A program made the position numbers and the translations under genes. Of a stretch of DNA of 64,000 nt, positions 39,207-51,132 are shown one piece after another; within the stretch, counting starts at the first letter, position 1; each line of letters opens with the position of its first letter. Below the pieces are notes generated by a model. The model saw only the letters and a program-made list of their open reading frames with translations. It was not told where the DNA came from and searched no databases. The stretch is from Deinococcus radiophilus (GTDB lineage Bacteria > Deinococcota > Deinococci > Deinococcales > Deinococcaceae), in the NCBI RefSeq assembly GCF_020889625.1, contig NZ_CP086380.1, forward strand, positions 949,001-1,013,000. The letters are read 5' to 3'.

Positions 39207-42200
39207 TTACATGTTGCGGCGGTACTGCCCTCCCACCTCAAACAGGGCGCCTGTGATCTGCCCCAGCGAGCAGACCTGCACGGCGTCCATCAACACGGCG
39301 AAAACATTGTCGTTGTCCAACACCGCCTGTTGCAAACGCTCCAGCATGGCAGGGGCCTCATCGGCGTGCTTGGCCTGAAACGCCTGCAAGCTGGCCAGGG
39401 CGGCCTGCTTCTCTTCTTCGGTCCCGCGTGCCAGTTCCAGTTCGGGGGCTTCCTGCGGGTTGGGGTTCAGGAAGGTATTCACCCCAATGATCGGCAGCGA
39501 GCCGTCATGCTTCTTGTGCTCATACAGCATGGACTCTTCCTGAATGCGGCTGCGCTGATAGCCCGTTTCCATTGCGCCCAGTACACCACCGCGCTCGCTG
39601 AGGCGCTCGAACTCGGCCAGCACAGCTTCTTCCACCATATCGGTCAGCTGCTCCAGGAAAAAACTGCCCTGGTTGGGGTTCTGGTTCTTGGCCACACCCC
39701 ACTCGCGGTTGATGATCAGCTGAATCGCCAGCGCCCGGCGCACACTCTCGGCGCTGGGCGTGGTAATTGCCTCGTCGTAGGCGTTGGTGTGCAGGCTGTT
39801 GGTGTTGTCGTAAATGGCAATCAGCGCCTGCAAGGTGGTGCGGATGTCGTTGAAGTCCATCTCCTGCGCGTGCAGCGAGCGGCCCGATGTCTGAATGTGG
39901 TACTTCAGCTTCTGGCTGCGGTCGTTCGCGCCGTACTTTTCGCGCATGGCGACGGCCCAGATGCGGCGGGCCACCCGGCCCATCACCGAGTATTCGGGGT
40001 CCATGCCGTTGGAAAAGAAGAAGCTGAGGTTCGGCGCGAAATCGTCGATGCTCATGCCGCGCGCCAGATAGCTCTCGACGTAGGTAAAGCCGTTGGCCAG
40101 CGTAAAGGCCAGCTGGGTGACCGGGTTGGCCCCGGCCTCCGCGATGTGGTAGCCGCTAATGCTGACCGAGTAGAAGTTCCGCACTTCGTTCTGCACGAAG
40201 TATTCCTGGATATCGCCCATCACCTTGAGGCTGAATTCGGTGCTGAAGATACAGGTGTTCTGACCCTGGTCTTCCTTGAGGATGTCGGCCTGCACCGTGC
40301 CGCGGACCTGGCGCAGCGTCTCAGCACGTAGGGCGGCGCGTTCCTCCTCGGTGGGCTGACGGCCCCCGCGCTCCACGAACGCGGCCAGGTCCTTCTCAAT
40401 CGCCACATTCATGTACATCGCCAGGATAGAGGGGGCCGGGCCATTGATGGTCATGGACACCGAAGTGCTGGGATCGCTCAGATCAAAGCCGTCGAACAGC
40501 ACGCGCATATCGTCCAGCGTGGCGATGCTCACGCCGCTGGTGCCCACCTTGCCGTAAATGTCGGGGCGGAGGTCGGGGTCCGCGCCGTACAGCGTCACCG
40601 AGTCGAAGGCGGTGCTGAGGCGCTTGGCGGGCATCCCTTCCGAGATCAGCTTGAAGCGGCGGTTGGTGCGGGCGGCGTCGCCCTCGCCAGCAAACATGCG
40701 GGTGGGGTCTTCGCCCTCGCGTTTGAAAGGGAACACGCCCGCCGTGAAGGGAAAACGGCCCGGCAGATTTTCGGCCCGTAGGAAGCGCAACAGGTCACCG
40801 TGATCGCTCAGGCGTGGCAGCGCCACCTTTGCAATGTGCAGACCACTCAGCGAAATGCTGGTCAGCCCCGTACGAATCTCGCGGTCGCGCACGCGGGTGA
40901 CCATCTCGTCGCCGGAGTAGTCGTCCTGGGTCTGCGCCCAGCCCCCCAGCAGCTCTCGGCTCTCGGCGCTCAACTTGCTTTCCTGCTCGGCTACCGCTGC
41001 GCTCAGGTCCGCGCCACTCAGCTGCTGGGCGTGCCGCAAATCCTGGGCAGCGCGGGCGGCCTGGGCCTGCGCTTCGGTTTCGGCATGGTAACCGCGCACG
41101 GTTTCGGCAATCTCGGCCAGGTAGCGGGCGCGGCTGGCCGGCACGATCTCGTGGGTCCGGGTGCTGGCCTTGCCGCCAGGACGGGTCAGCTTGCCCTCAG
41201 CCCAGGTGTAGCCGCGCTCGGCCAGGGCATCTTTCAGGCCAAAGTACAGCGCGGTCACGCCGTCGTCGTTAAAGAGGCTGGCCTGCGTGCCGAACACCGG
41301 CATGTCGGCGGGCATTTTTTCCCAGGCTTCGCGGTTGCGTTGCAGCTGCTTGCCCACGTCGCGTTGGGCATCCTGCGCGCCCCGGCGGTCGAACTTGTTG
41401 ATCGCCACCAGGTCGGCAAAGTCCAGCATGTCGATTTTTTCGAGCTGGCTGGCCGCGCCGAATTCGGGGGTCATCACGTACAGGCTCAGGTCCACGTGCG
41501 GGGTAATGGCCGCGTCGCCCTGGCCGATGCCGGAAGTCTCCACGATAATGAGATCAAAGCCGCTGGCCTTGCACGCCGCGATCACGTCGGGCAGGGCGTC
41601 GCTGATTTCTTTGCCCGCCTCACGGGTCGCCAGCGAGCGCATAAAAACCTGCGGCGTATCGATCGCGTTCATGCGGATACGGTCACCCAGCAGCGCTCCG
41701 CCCGACTTGCGGCGCGAGGGGTCAATCGAGATGACGGCCATCCGCTTGGCGTCCGCCTGATCCAGCCGAATACGCGAAATCAGCTCGTCGGTCAGGCTGC
41801 TTTTGCCTGCGCCCCCCGTACCGGTGATGCCCAGCACTGGAGTGGTCACACCCGCCACTTGCCCGCGCAGCGCCTCACGCTCAGCGGGGCTGGCCTGATC
41901 ATTTTCCAGCGCTGAGATGTAGCGGGCCAGGGCCACCCGGTCACCCGTTTGTACATCGCTTAGGGCCGGGGTCGCGGGACGCTGGGCGGCAGCGGCGCGG
42001 CGCATCACGTCCTGAATCATCCCGACCAGGCCCAGGCGCTGGCCGTCTTCGGGCGAGTAGATGATGACGCCCGCGTCTTGCAGCTCGCGGATCTCGGCGG
42101 GCACAATCACGCCGCCGCCGCCGCCGAACACCTGAATATGTCCCGCGCCGCGCTCGTTGAGCAGTTCACGCATGTACTTGAAGTACTCCACATGCCCGCC

Positions 42201-42452
42201 CTGGTAACTGCTCACGGCGATCCCGTGGGCGTCTTCCTGAATGGCGGCATTGACCACCTCGTCCACGCTGCGGTTGTGCGCCAGGTGAATCACCTCAGCG
42301 CCCTGGCTCTGGAGAATGCGGCGCATGATGTTGATGCTGGCGTCGTGGCCGTCAAACAAGCTGGCGGCGGTCACAAAGCGCAGGCGGCCATGGGCAGGTT
42401 GCAGGTCCGTGGGGGGCTCGGCTTGGTCGGGCTGACGGTCTAGAGTGGTCAT
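39207..42452 (-). CDS. icmF: Fused isobutyryl-CoA mutase with G-protein chaperone
   Basis: A 1081-residue IcmF that interconverts isobutyryl-CoA and butyryl-CoA with coenzyme B12. In order: B12-binding domain (about 22-150; DGHDAS with the cobalt-ligating His36), MeaI-type GTPase chaperone (about 170-420; Walker [10 protein letters not shown] 211-219, NKFD), and the (beta/alpha)8 mutase domain (about 560-1081; [31 protein letters not shown]). The frame is open to 42548, but ATG 42452 has a strong GAGGAGG ribosome binding site and the domain follows at once. It links valine or butyrate metabolism to branched acyl-CoA. Confidence 0.95.
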   Translation of the reverse strand: MTTLDRQPDQAEPPTDLQPAHGRLRFVTAASLFDGHDASINIMRRILQSQGAEVIHLAHNRSVDEVVNAAIQEDAHGIAVSSYQGGHVEYFKYMRELLNERGAGHIQVFGGGGGVIVPAEIRELQDAGVIIYSPEDGQRLGLVGMIQDVMRRAAAAQRPATPALSDVQTGDRVALARYISALENDQASPAEREALRGQVAGVTTPVLGITGTGGAGKSSLTDELISRIRLDQADAKRMAVISIDPSRRKSGGALLGDRIRMNAIDTPQVFMRSLATREAGKEISDALPDVIAACKASGFDLIIVETSGIGQGDAAITPHVDLSLYVMTPEFGAASQLEKIDMLDFADLVAINKFDRRGAQDAQRDVGKQLQRNREAWEKMPADMPVFGTQASLFNDDGVTALYFGLKDALAERGYTWAEGKLTRPGGKASTRTHEIVPASRARYLAEIAETVRGYHAETEAQAQAARAAQDLRHAQQLSGADLSAAVAEQESKLSAESRELLGGWAQTQDDYSGDEMVTRVRDREIRTGLTSISLSGLHIAKVALPRLSDHGDLLRFLRAENLPGRFPFTAGVFPFKREGEDPTRMFAGEGDAARTNRRFKLISEGMPAKRLSTAFDSVTLYGADPDLRPDIYGKVGTSGVSIATLDDMRVLFDGFDLSDPSTSVSMTINGPAPSILAMYMNVAIEKDLAAFVERGGRQPTEEERAALRAETLRQVRGTVQADILKEDQGQNTCIFSTEFSLKVMGDIQEYFVQNEVRNFYSVSISGYHIAEAGANPVTQLAFTLANGFTYVESYLARGMSIDDFAPNLSFFFSNGMDPEYSVMGRVARRIWAVAMREKYGANDRSQKLKYHIQTSGRSLHAQEMDFNDIRTTLQALIAIYDNTNSLHTNAYDEAITTPSAESVRRALAIQLIINREWGVAKNQNPNQGSFFLEQLTDMVEEAVLAEFERLSERGGVLGAMETGYQRSRIQEESMLYEHKKHDGSLPIIGVNTFLNPNPQEAPELELARGTEEEKQAALASLQAFQAKHADEAPAMLERLQQAVLDNDNVFAVLMDAVQVCSLGQITGALFEVGGQYRRNM

Positions 42453-42560
42453 GAATGGGCCTCCTCGTGAGGGACCCAGCCGCACCGGAACAGACAGGGT
42501 GCGCTGGGACAAGCTAAAGGTCTGGAAATACCCTGCAGAATACTGCAAAGTAAGGCCAGC

Positions 42561-42602
42561 AAAAGGCAGCGCACCCGCCCAGTGACAGGGTCAGGTGCGC
42601 TG
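42561..42602 (-). terminator. Terminator after lysS
   Basis: On the minus strand a perfect 9-bp stem (CAGCGCACC, GGTGCGCTG; plus-strand 42594-42602 and 42567-42575) is followed by CC and TTTT (42564-42561), 26 nt past the lysS stop. Confidence 0.6.
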
Positions 42603-42627
42603 AGAGCCAGAGTGCCAGATCAGGCCA

Positions 42628-44196
42628 TTATTCCTGCGTGGCATCGTCCTGCTGGGCGGTGGGCTTGCCCGCTTCGGGGCGCAGCAGGGGAAACAGCAGC
42701 ACATCACGGATGCTGTCAGAGTCGGTCAGTAGCATGGCGAGCCTGTCCATGCCCATGCCCATCCCGGCGGTGGGCGGCATGCCGTATTCCAGCGCCAGCA
42801 GGAAGTCTTCGTCTTGTTGGTGGGCCTCGTCGTCGCCGGCCTCGCGGCGGGCGGTCTGTGCCTCAAAGCGCTCGCGCTGATCCAGGGCGTCATTCAGCTC
42901 GGAGTAGATCGGCGCCAGCTCGAAGCCACCCACGAACAGGTCGGCCCGTTCGCTGAGGCCTGCGCGCTCGCGGTGTTTTTTCACCAGCGGGCTGATGACC
43001 AGCGGCATGTCCACCAGGAAGGTGGGGTCTTGCAGCTCGGGTTCGATGTACTCGCCGCTCAGCTTGTCCAGCAGCTTGTAGGCCGGAACCTTTTTCAGCT
43101 CCGGGTGCTTTTCGTCGGCCCAGGCCCGCAACTTGTCCAGGTCCAGCGGGTCAAAGTCCATTCCGGCCTTTTCGCGCAGCGCGGTCACAAAGTCCAGCCG
43201 CTTGAAGGGCAGCGCAAAATTCAGTTCGCGGCCCTGGTAGGTGATGGTCTCCTGCCCACCAGTGACTTCCTTAACCAACCCATTCAGCATGGTTTCGACC
43301 AATTCCATCATGTCGTTGTAGTCGCCATACGCGAAATAGGCTTCGAGCATGGTGAATTCGGGATTGTGGGTACGGTCAATGCCCTCGTTGCGGTAGTTGC
43401 GCCCGATCTCGTAGACCCGCTCGAAGCCGCCCACCAGAAGCCGCTTGAGGTACAACTCCAGGCTGATGCGCAGGCTAAAGTCGTGCGAGAGTGCTTTGTG
43501 GTGCGTAGTAAACGGCGTGGCCTCGGTGCCGCCAGGAACAGTTTGCAGGGTGGGGCCTTCGACTTCCATAAAGCCCTGCGCGTCCAGAAAGTTACGGATG
43601 TAGCGGATCGCCTGACTGCGGGTGCGGAAGGCCTGGCGGCGCTCCGGGTTCACGATCAGGTCCAGGTAGCGGCGGCGGGCGCGCAACTCCTCGTCTTGCA
43701 GGCCGCCGAACTTGGTGGGCAGCGGGTGCAGGCTCTTGACCAGCGGTTGCCAGTCGGTGACGTGCAGGGTCAGCTGCCCGGTTTTGGTCACGAAAGGATG
43801 GCCCTTTACGCCGATAATGTCGCCTAGGTCAACCTTCTTGGTGGCAGCGAACGTTTCCAGATCACCCTTGGAGAAGAAAACTTGCAGGCGCCCCCGCTCA
43901 TCCTGCAACTCGGCAAATGCAGCCTTGCCCATGTGACGCATCAGGGTCACGCGGCCTGCCAGCGCATAGCTTTCGGTGTCCCAGGTCTGACCTGGTTCCC
44001 ACTTGCCTTCCGCGCCGTCTGCTGGGTGAGCAGCGAGCACGTCGGCGGTGTGGTGGGTCTGGTCGTAGGTGTAAGGGTAACGCTCAAAGCCCGCTTCGGC
44101 CTGGGCTGCCAAGTTGTTCAGGCGGCTGACCGTCTGCTCGTGCAGTGAGGCGTGCTCTGGGGTAACGGTGGTGGAGGGCTGACCTTCATCGGACAT
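42628..44196 (-). CDS. lysS: Lysine-tRNA ligase (class II)
   Basis: A 522-residue class II LysRS. It has an N-terminal OB-fold anticodon domain (about 55-160: [21 protein letters not shown]), then motif 1 ([21 protein letters not shown]), motif 2 ([20 protein letters not shown]) and motif 3 ([14 protein letters not shown]). The start is ATG 44196, with TAGACT (44204-44209) 7 nt upstream and no ribosome binding site, although the frame is open to 44376. A short acidic tail ends the protein. Confidence 0.95.
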   Translation of the reverse strand: MSDEGQPSTTVTPEHASLHEQTVSRLNNLAAQAEAGFERYPYTYDQTHHTADVLAAHPADGAEGKWEPGQTWDTESYALAGRVTLMRHMGKAAFAELQDERGRLQVFFSKGDLETFAATKKVDLGDIIGVKGHPFVTKTGQLTLHVTDWQPLVKSLHPLPTKFGGLQDEELRARRRYLDLIVNPERRQAFRTRSQAIRYIRNFLDAQGFMEVEGPTLQTVPGGTEATPFTTHHKALSHDFSLRISLELYLKRLLVGGFERVYEIGRNYRNEGIDRTHNPEFTMLEAYFAYGDYNDMMELVETMLNGLVKEVTGGQETITYQGRELNFALPFKRLDFVTALREKAGMDFDPLDLDKLRAWADEKHPELKKVPAYKLLDKLSGEYIEPELQDPTFLVDMPLVISPLVKKHRERAGLSERADLFVGGFELAPIYSELNDALDQRERFEAQTARREAGDDEAHQQDEDFLLALEYGMPPTAGMGMGMDRLAMLLTDSDSIRDVLLFPLLRPEAGKPTAQQDDATQE

Positions 44197-44222
44197 GAAT
44201 AGGAGTCTAAAGGATGTAGAAG

Positions 44223-44264
44223 GCAGCATTGGCCCCGCGAGCGGACGCGAGTACCAACCACGGG
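44223..44264 (+). repeat. Dispersed noncoding repeat, copy A
   Basis: A 42-nt core that matches the element at 46573-46614 (opposite strand) at 33 of 42 positions; the shared centre is AGCGGACG-GAGTA-CA-CC-CGGG. It lies in the gap between the lysS start and the greA stop. It resembles the small noncoding repeats known in Deinococcus genomes. The inverted repeat CCACGGGccgcCCCGTGG follows directly (44258-44275). Confidence 0.5.
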
Positions 44265-44446
44265 CCGCCCCGTGGTTGCCGTCACGCAGCGCACAAGGAC
44301 AAAGGCAGAAGGGGGATTCCTCCGGGCCTCCTGCCTCTGCCTCGCTGCTGCATTTGATCAGCTCTCCGAATGACATGGGCGCGTGAAAAACACCCGTGGC
44401 AACTCTATACGCCGTACTCTTGGTATTTCACCCGTTCCACTCGGTC

Positions 44447-44475
44447 AGAAAAGGACAGCTCTTTCTGTTCTTTCT
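44447..44475 (-). terminator. Probable terminator after GreA-like gene
   Basis: On the minus strand AGAAAGAACAG and CTGTCCTTTTCT form a stem with one bulge and a short loop, with a T-rich 3' arm, 16 nt past the stop. Confidence 0.4.
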
Positions 44476-44490
44476 GTTAAATGCTTCAAA

Positions 44491-44982
44491 TCAGTAGCTG
44501 ACGGACTTTACCTTGTACTTGACCTGCTTGCCACCTTCCAGGTTCACCACGAAGGCGTCCCCTTCCCCGCAGCCGATCAACTTCTCACCCACCGGGCTGT
44601 CGTCGCTGATGCGGGGAACCTTGTCGGTGCCGCGCACACTGGCTTCGGCAGCACTGACCACCTTGACGGTCATTTCCTTTTTGGCGGTTTCGTTGCTCAG
44701 GACCACGGTGGCGCCCAGGCCCACTGTGCCGCTGTCTTGCTCAGACGCCTCGATCACCGTGGCACGGGCCAGGGTATCTTCCAACTCCTCGATACGGGCT
44801 TCCACCTGACGCTTTTCACGTTTGGCATCTTCCAGGCCGGTGTCTTCAGCGTCGGTGGAGTTTTCCATCTGCTCCTGCACGATGCGGGTGGCTTCGGTCA
44901 GGCGCTCTTGTTCGTGGGCCAGGGCCTGTTCCAGGCGCTCGTAGCCCTCACGGGTCAGGCGAATCGGCTTGCTGTTGGTCAC
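44491..44982 (-). CDS. GreA/GreB-family transcription elongation factor
   Basis: A 163-residue Gre factor: an N-terminal coiled coil (about 8-78) and a C-terminal FKBP-like domain ending in [18 protein letters not shown]. Such factors enter the RNA polymerase secondary channel and stimulate transcript cleavage. The tip of the coiled coil reads [13 protein letters not shown] instead of the canonical GDLxENAEYxxAK, so the acidic residues are shifted. It could be GreA or a Gfh1-like variant. GTG start 44982 with a strong ribosome binding site AAGGAGG. Confidence 0.85.
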   Translation of the reverse strand: MTNSKPIRLTREGYERLEQALAHEQERLTEATRIVQEQMENSTDAEDTGLEDAKREKRQVEARIEELEDTLARATVIEASEQDSGTVGLGATVVLSNETAKKEMTVKVVSAAEASVRGTDKVPRISDDSPVGEKLIGCGEGDAFVVNLEGGKQVKYKVKSVSY

Positions 44983-45114
44983 GGAATTCCTCCTTCTGGG
45001 AAGAGGCCCGGCGCCGCTGATCAGCGCTGGGCCAGGAAAAATCGGGATCGGAAGCTGTCACGGGTGGGGCCCTGATGGGCACACCCAGTGGTCAGACTGA
45101 AACAGATGGGCCGC

Positions 45115-45143
45115 ATTTTGCCACACCTGCATGCGAATAACAA
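45115..45143 (-). promoter_or_regulatory. Promoter of GreA-like gene
   Basis: On the minus strand -35 TTGTTA (45143-45138), a 17-bp spacer and -10 CAAAAT (45120-45115), about 133 bp upstream of the GTG start. This leaves a true 5' leader of about 125 nt, unlike most genes here. Confidence 0.45.
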
Positions 45144-45170
45144 TGCATCAGGATCGGGCGGGAGCCAGGC

Positions 45171-46313
<1,143 letters not shown>

Positions 46314-46572
46314 GCGTTCTCCTGTCGGGCGGCCCCAGCGGGCAGCCCTGGTCGGGTGGCCCGTCAGAGAGGGCCAGGGTCTTGGACTCGGTTCAAAAAA
46401 GCGACAATTGATTGACGGTCACAAGCTAGCACAGCGGAGGCATCTGCCCAGTGATGGCTGGCGGGTTCACCGCTGCGCGTCCAACGGCTGCTGAAAGGCC
46501 CATTTCAGAGCAGCTTGTCGCAGGTACTTTGCGGCCCTGAGCCCCGGCGCAACGAGCATCCCAGGAGCGGTC

Positions 46573-46614
46573 CCCGCGGCTGATACTCACGTCCGCTGGC
46601 GGAAGCAATTCTGC
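46573..46614 (-). repeat. Dispersed noncoding repeat, copy B
   Basis: The inverted-orientation partner of copy A (44223-44264), 79% identical over 42 nt. It lies in the 309-bp gap 46314-46622 between the acyl-CoA dehydrogenase start and the methyltransferase stop. The rest of that gap has no convincing ORF, promoter or terminator. Confidence 0.5.
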
Positions 46615-46622
46615 GCTCCACC

Positions 46623-47588
46623 TTAATCCAGCTGCCAGACCAGCGCCTTGAGATGATCTGCGCCCGGAAAGTCGGGGCCGGGACTGAGCGTGTCCAGCAA
46701 CTGCCCACGCCGCCCGGCTTGCTGCATTCCCTCCCCCACCGCCTGCCGGAAGACTCGGGGAGACATGCCAGCGTGGTTGGTCATGCTCAGCAGCAGTCCG
46801 CCGGGGTCCAGCAGCCCCGCCACCGAGGCAGTGAGGCCCGTATAGTCACGTTCGGCCCGCCAGATCTGCTTGCCGCGCCGCGCAAAGCTGGGTGGATCCA
46901 GCACAATCAGGTCGAAGCGCTCACCGCGTTTGGACAGCCGCCGCAGCCAGTCGAAGACGTCGCCATACAAGAAGTCGGTGTCCGGGGCGCTCAGGCCACT
47001 GAGGGCGTAGTTTTCCTGTCCCCAGGCCAGCACCCGGCGCGAAAGATCCACATTTTTGACCGCTTGCGCCCCGCCCAGCGCCGCTGAGACGCCAAACCCG
47101 CAGGTGTAGGCGAACAGGTTCAGCACCCGCCGCCCCGCGCTGTGGCCCCGCACCCAGGCGCGCATGGGCCGGGCGTCCGCGAACAAGCCCACACTGAGGT
47201 CGCCGCCGGGGCGAAAAAGGAACGGCACACCTTCTTCTGTGCAGGTGATTTCCGGCTGAGGTGTGCCCCACTGCGGCTCTGCCGGAGCCAGCCACTCCCG
47301 CTCGGTGTTGGCGCGGTGGCTGGCCACTTCGGGGCGGCGCTTGAGGTACAGCGTTTCGATGCCCAGCGCCTGCATCGGCCCTTGCAATGCGGCCAGCACT
47401 GCGGCCTCCTGCGCGGGGGCCAACTCACGGTAGAGGCTCAGTACCCCGACCGTGCCGAGGCGGTCCAGGCTGCACAGGCCCGCCGACTCGGTGGTATGCA
47501 GCAGCCGGTAAAAGGTGCTGCCTTCAGCCATCAGCGGCTCACGCAGCGCCGCCGCTGCCTCCAGGTCTGGCGTCTGCAGAAGGGTCAT
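46623..47588 (-). CDS. Class I SAM-dependent methyltransferase (RlmI/RlmK-like)
   Basis: A 321-residue methyltransferase with a C-terminal Rossmann domain: [20 protein letters not shown] (SAM motif I) and [14 protein letters not shown] (motif IV). The first 120 residues form a small N-terminal domain. At the position of the catalytic Cys of m5C enzymes the sequence reads [10 protein letters not shown], without Cys, so it is probably not a 5-methylcytosine enzyme; RNA is still the likely substrate. ATG 47588 has TACCCT (47596-47601) 7 nt upstream and is likely leaderless. Confidence 0.75.
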   Translation of the reverse strand: MTLLQTPDLEAAAALREPLMAEGSTFYRLLHTTESAGLCSLDRLGTVGVLSLYRELAPAQEAAVLAALQGPMQALGIETLYLKRRPEVASHRANTEREWLAPAEPQWGTPQPEITCTEEGVPFLFRPGGDLSVGLFADARPMRAWVRGHSAGRRVLNLFAYTCGFGVSAALGGAQAVKNVDLSRRVLAWGQENYALSGLSAPDTDFLYGDVFDWLRRLSKRGERFDLIVLDPPSFARRGKQIWRAERDYTGLTASVAGLLDPGGLLLSMTNHAGMSPRVFRQAVGEGMQQAGRRGQLLDTLSPGPDFPGADHLKALVWQLD

Positions 47589-47696
47589 CCCTCTTAGGGT
47601 AGCAGTCCGCCCGCAAAAGTCTGGAACAACTTCTGTAGTGCGCCTGTAGAAAGCGGACCGATTCAACCTGACGGCCAGGCTCCACCTCACACCAAC

Positions 47697-47718
47697 AAAA
47701 AAGGGGCCAGCTGGCCCC
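47697..47718 (-). terminator. Rho-independent terminator after mraY
   Basis: On the minus strand the perfect palindrome GGGGCCAGCTGGCCCC (47718-47703) is followed by six T (47702-47697), 35 nt past the mraY stop. Confidence 0.8.
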
Positions 47719-47752
47719 AGTTCCGTTTCCCATCTCAGCCTCACATCTCAGC

Positions 47753-48667
47753 TCAGGGGCGTCCGCCCAGCAAGTACCACGCCAGGGCGGTTGCCAGGGC
47801 CGTGATCACCCAGAAACGCTGCGTGACCAGAACCTCGGGCCAACCGCTCAACTCAAAGTGGTGGTGAATAGGTGTCATCTTGAAAATTCGGCGGCCTTGC
47901 GTCTTGAAGAAAAAGACCTGAATCATCACGCTCAGCACTGCCGCCACCGGAATAATGGCGGCAATCGGCAGAAGCCAGACATCGGCGTACAGGATATAAG
48001 CGCCTGCCGCAATCGCTCCGATGGCATGTGATCCCATATCCCCCATAAAAACCTTGGCGGGATTGGCATTGAACCACAAAAAGCCCAATAGGGAAGCCAC
48101 CAGCAACGCGGCGACGGGGGACAGCGCCAGCAGCGGCAGCAAGACGATCATGGCGACCCCGGCCAGTAGACCATCGTTGCCGTCGGTGAAGTTAAAGGCG
48201 TTGACCGAACCCACCATCACGAAGGTATAGAGCAGCATGTCACCCCAGTAGCCGAGTGACGGCACCAGTTCATGGCTGGCATAAGGTACGGCCAGATAAG
48301 CGAAGATAAGGCTGAACAGAATCTGCAACGGGAACTTCTCGCGCGCCAGCAGTTCTTTTTTGCCGCTGCCCTTCATACGGGACTGCACCTTGAACCAGTC
48401 GTCCAGACCGCCGACCACACCCATCAAGGCTGCGATCACCACCAGCAACACCTCGCGCATGCCGCCGCCCTGACCGGTGGCAAACAGTACCAGCCAGATG
48501 AGTAGCGTAACCAGCGTAAAGGCCACGCCCCCGGCGGTAGGGGTGCCTTCTTTGGCGAGGTGACTTTGGGGACCGTCACTGCGGACCGGCTGGCCCCAGC
48601 CGCGTTTTTTGGACTGGTTGATAAACAGCCCGGTCAGGAACCAGGAGAGAATGGCGGCGATCAACAT
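47753..48667 (-). CDS. mraY: Phospho-N-acetylmuramoyl-pentapeptide transferase
   Basis: A 304-residue membrane enzyme that links UDP-MurNAc-pentapeptide to undecaprenyl phosphate (lipid I). About ten hydrophobic helices. Motifs: [25 protein letters not shown] (metal-binding Asp pair), [13 protein letters not shown] and [13 protein letters not shown]. It is not in a mur/fts cluster here. ATG 48667 lacks a good ribosome binding site; the frame extends to GTG 48703. It overlaps the stop of an 18-codon mini-ORF that sits on a strong -10 box. Confidence 0.93.
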   Translation of the reverse strand: MLIAAILSWFLTGLFINQSKKRGWGQPVRSDGPQSHLAKEGTPTAGGVAFTLVTLLIWLVLFATGQGGGMREVLLVVIAALMGVVGGLDDWFKVQSRMKGSGKKELLAREKFPLQILFSLIFAYLAVPYASHELVPSLGYWGDMLLYTFVMVGSVNAFNFTDGNDGLLAGVAMIVLLPLLALSPVAALLVASLLGFLWFNANPAKVFMGDMGSHAIGAIAAGAYILYADVWLLPIAAIIPVAAVLSVMIQVFFFKTQGRRIFKMTPIHHHFELSGWPEVLVTQRFWVITALATALAWYLLGGRP

Positions 48668-48717
48668 GGAGACACCACCAGGCCAGGAGGACAGACAGCA
48701 CACGAGAAATCCGACAT
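48661..48717 (-). CDS. Candidate leaderless 18-codon leader ORF of mraY
   Basis: On the minus strand a -10 box TACAAT (48725-48730) is followed after 7 nt by ATG 48717. The frame encodes 18 residues ([12 protein letters not shown]...) and stops at TGA 48663-48661, 7 nt into mraY. Three Cys codons. If transcription starts here, mraY would be translated by re-initiation. Translation is unproven. Confidence 0.4.
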   Translation of the reverse strand: MSDFSCAVCPPGLVVSPC

Positions 48718-48753
48718 TGGCCTCATTGTAATGGAGGGCGGCGGCGCCGCAGC

Positions 48754-49725
48754 CTAGCCCAGCTGGGCAACCAATTCATGCGCCAGCAGGGGCCCCAGCA
48801 AAAAGCCTTTGCTGCCCAGGCCGCTCAGCTCCCACTCGGCTGGCCCTGCTTGCCCTAAGCGCAGACCACTCAGTCGCGTGCCGCTCCACCGCCCTCTGAC
48901 CTGAAGATCACGTAGCGACCGCAAAGCTCGGCCTTTGCCCAACAGCCAGTCCAGCGAGGTGAGCGGCAACTGCGGCACTGACCATTCGGCAGCCGGACGC
49001 TCGAAGGTCGCTCCCAGCACCCCACCCTGAGCGGCGGGAGCCAGATACCCGCCGAAGCTGAGAGGCAATGGCCCCGGCGAATCCTGCAAGGTCAGCAATG
49101 TTCCAGCGCGGTGGCTCTGCAGCGGCCTGGCACCCAGGTGGGCAGGCCGCTGCGTCTGGGTACCGAAGCTGCCACCACACCACACCACAGCATCAGCTTC
49201 CAGCGCCTCTCCCCCTTTCAACACGGCACTGCCCTGACCGTCGGTGGCTTCTACGCGGCCACGTACCACCCCGGCGCCCGACGCGGCCAGCAGACTGCGG
49301 CACAGCGCTGGGCCGTCTACCCAGCCGCCCTGCGGTAAATACAGCGCAGCGTGCCAGCCGAAGCGCAATTCTGGTACTGCGGCAGAGTCCCACCACTCGT
49401 GGGGCAACTCGGCCAGGTTGCGGTTGAATTTAGTCTGAGTGCGCTCATCCGGCACGGGGCGGATCACACCGCTGCGGCCATGCGGCACGTCATATCCTGC
49501 TGCGGTCAGCGTGGCAATCAGCTCCCAGGTCAGTGCCAGCCCCTCAGCGGCGCGGGCAGGCACCTGACCCGACTGCCCGCGCACCGGGTTCAGCAGCGCC
49601 GAGGGTACATCGCTCGCGGCGTGTTGCCCACAGTCAACGACTGTGACCTGCCAGCCGCGCTGCGCGGCAAAATAAGCGCTGCTGGCTCCGGCAACCCCAC
49701 CACCGACAATAATCAACCGATTCAT
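48754..49725 (-). CDS. mnmC: MnmC2-type FAD-dependent cmnm5s2U34 oxidoreductase
   Basis: A 323-residue FAD oxidoreductase (DAO family) equal to the C-terminal half of MnmC, which oxidatively removes the carboxymethyl group from cmnm5s2U34 of tRNA. Motifs: [21 protein letters not shown] (FAD), [10 protein letters not shown] and the C-terminal [17 protein letters not shown]. It overlaps the MnmD gene by 4 bp (ATGA). In E. coli the two activities are one fused protein; here they are split but coupled. Confidence 0.82.
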   Translation of the reverse strand: MNRLIIVGGGVAGASSAYFAAQRGWQVTVVDCGQHAASDVPSALLNPVRGQSGQVPARAAEGLALTWELIATLTAAGYDVPHGRSGVIRPVPDERTQTKFNRNLAELPHEWWDSAAVPELRFGWHAALYLPQGGWVDGPALCRSLLAASGAGVVRGRVEATDGQGSAVLKGGEALEADAVVWCGGSFGTQTQRPAHLGARPLQSHRAGTLLTLQDSPGPLPLSFGGYLAPAAQGGVLGATFERPAAEWSVPQLPLTSLDWLLGKGRALRSLRDLQVRGRWSGTRLSGLRLGQAGPAEWELSGLGSKGFLLGPLLAHELVAQLG

Positions 49726-50423
49726 GGGAGCACGGCCCGCAGAAATTCACGCTTGCCTGGCGGGCCAGGGCAGCGCTCTACCTCCAGGCCCGCTGCCTGC
49801 AACGCCCGCCGCACCCGTCCCGCCGCCGAGTAAGTGGTCAGCACGCCCCCCGGCGCCAGGGCAAACGCCACGCGCGCCAGAAAAGTTTCGGACCACAGCT
49901 CTGGGTTGGCGTCGGGTGAAAAGCCGTCCAGATAGACTGCCGTGGCCCAACCCGCTGGAAAGTCAGCAACCAGGGCATCTTGCTGCTGCACTCGCAAACG
50001 TACCTGATCCACCTGCACTGCCAATGGGGTGCCAGGAGTCGGTGGCCAAGCATTCAACAATGCCGTCCAGGCAGGATATTCAGGCGGGTCAAGGCGGCGT
50101 AACACTTCGGCTGATACCGGATCAAACTCATACGCCAGGTAGTCCAGCGCCTTATCTTGGCGGGCCTCAAGCGTGGCGCGAAAGTTCTGTCCCACCCCGA
50201 ACCCGATTTCCAGCACCCGCGCTTCATCGCCCTGATCTGTCCCGCTGCCCTGCACAAAAACATGCCGTGCTTGTGCCTGGGCACCATGCACCGAACCGTA
50301 AGTTTGTCCAAAACGTACACTGTGTACCGTCAGCGAACCATCTGCTGTGGAACGAAGGTCAGCTTCGGAGAGCTGCTGCGCGGTGATGGTAGCGGTGGCA
50401 GGATGGGCAGAATCACGGACCAT
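49722..50423 (-). CDS. mnmD: tRNA mnm5s2U34 methyltransferase MnmD (MnmC1)
   Basis: A 233-residue SAM-dependent methyltransferase equal to the N-terminal half of MnmC, which methylates nm5s2U34 at the tRNA wobble base. [12 protein letters not shown] is the SAM site, [16 protein letters not shown] the MnmD signature and [19 protein letters not shown] the C-terminal strand-helix unit. Start ATG 50423 has TATCAT (50432-50437) 8 nt upstream and no ribosome binding site (leaderless). Confidence 0.87.
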   Translation of the reverse strand: MVRDSAHPATATITAQQLSEADLRSTADGSLTVHSVRFGQTYGSVHGAQAQARHVFVQGSGTDQGDEARVLEIGFGVGQNFRATLEARQDKALDYLAYEFDPVSAEVLRRLDPPEYPAWTALLNAWPPTPGTPLAVQVDQVRLRVQQQDALVADFPAGWATAVYLDGFSPDANPELWSETFLARVAFALAPGGVLTTYSAAGRVRRALQAAGLEVERCPGPPGKREFLRAVLP

Positions 50424-50444
50424 GTCCAGCCATGATAGGGCGAA

Positions 50445-50482
50445 GGCCCCTACCTCCAGGCTTCATCCCGGTGGTAGGGGCC
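50445..50482 (-). terminator. Hairpin between DUF2382 and mnmD genes
   Basis: A perfect 10-bp stem GGCCCCTACC and GGTAGGGGCC with an 18-nt loop, 21 nt past the DUF2382 stop. No U-run. Confidence 0.45.
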
Positions 50483-50502
50483 ACAACACTTGGACCCGGC
50501 GC

Positions 50503-51042
50503 TTAACGCAGATCGTCTAGCAGATCGGTGCGGTTGGCCACCAATCCTTGCGGGTCTTCAATATCCAGAACTTCGCGGTGCAGCGTCACCGTTTCCTGCA
50601 CGTCCTGCTGCACAGCCCGCTTCTCGAACGACACTTCGCTGATCGGGACAATCTCTTTTTGAATGCTGGCCCGCTCGGTGGTCAGTTCGACCTCATAGCT
50701 CTGGCCGGGTTGCAGCTCCTGATCGCCCATGCGGACGCACCCTGCGCCCTCACGCACCACGATTTCCAAGCATTCGGTTCGCAGCGTCACAGGTACCATT
50801 TCCTCACGCTCACGCACCACTTTGCGGACGGTCACGGCACCTACGGACTCGCGGATCACCTCGACGTTGGCCCGCTCCTCGTACAGCACCAGGCGGTCGG
50901 TCTGTCCGGCCAACAGGCCAGTTGATTCCGTACGCAGATCATGGCCCATTTCAGCAGTGGTGCCCGGCAGGTCACGGCTTTGCTCGGTAGTCTCGGTGGC
51001 TTCCAGGTGGCGTTCGCCGGGATTCAGTCGGTCATCGGTCAT
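50503..51042 (-). CDS. DUF2382 (YsnF/AvaK-like) stress protein
   Basis: A 179-residue soluble, strongly charged protein with two DUF2382-type beta units: LVLYEERANVEVIRESVGAV then VRKVVREREEMVPVTLRTE, and a second in residues 110-165. Such proteins occur in general stress regulons, often with PRC-barrel domains. The start region has three 7-nt repeats of ATGACCG, giving three ATGs (51049, 51042, 51035); 51042 is in frame and correctly spaced from GGGGGAG. Downstream of the related PRC-barrel gene by 90 bp. Confidence 0.8.
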   Translation of the reverse strand: MTDDRLNPGERHLEATETTEQSRDLPGTTAEMGHDLRTESTGLLAGQTDRLVLYEERANVEVIRESVGAVTVRKVVREREEMVPVTLRTECLEIVVREGAGCVRMGDQELQPGQSYEVELTTERASIQKEIVPISEVSFEKRAVQQDVQETVTLHREVLDIEDPQGLVANRTDLLDDLR

Positions 51043-51132
51043 CGGTCATCTCCCCCTTTTCAGTGATGGCTTGGTTCAAAACGATACGGAAAAAGGCGGG
51101 AATGACCCGCCCTTTTCTAAGTCGTGAATGGA

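Noticed and set aside
51032..51049. MTDDR mini-ORF at the DUF2382 start
   Set aside because: Arises from three 7-nt ATGACCG repeats; the ribosome binding site is spaced for the real ATG 51042 and touches the first ATG directly.
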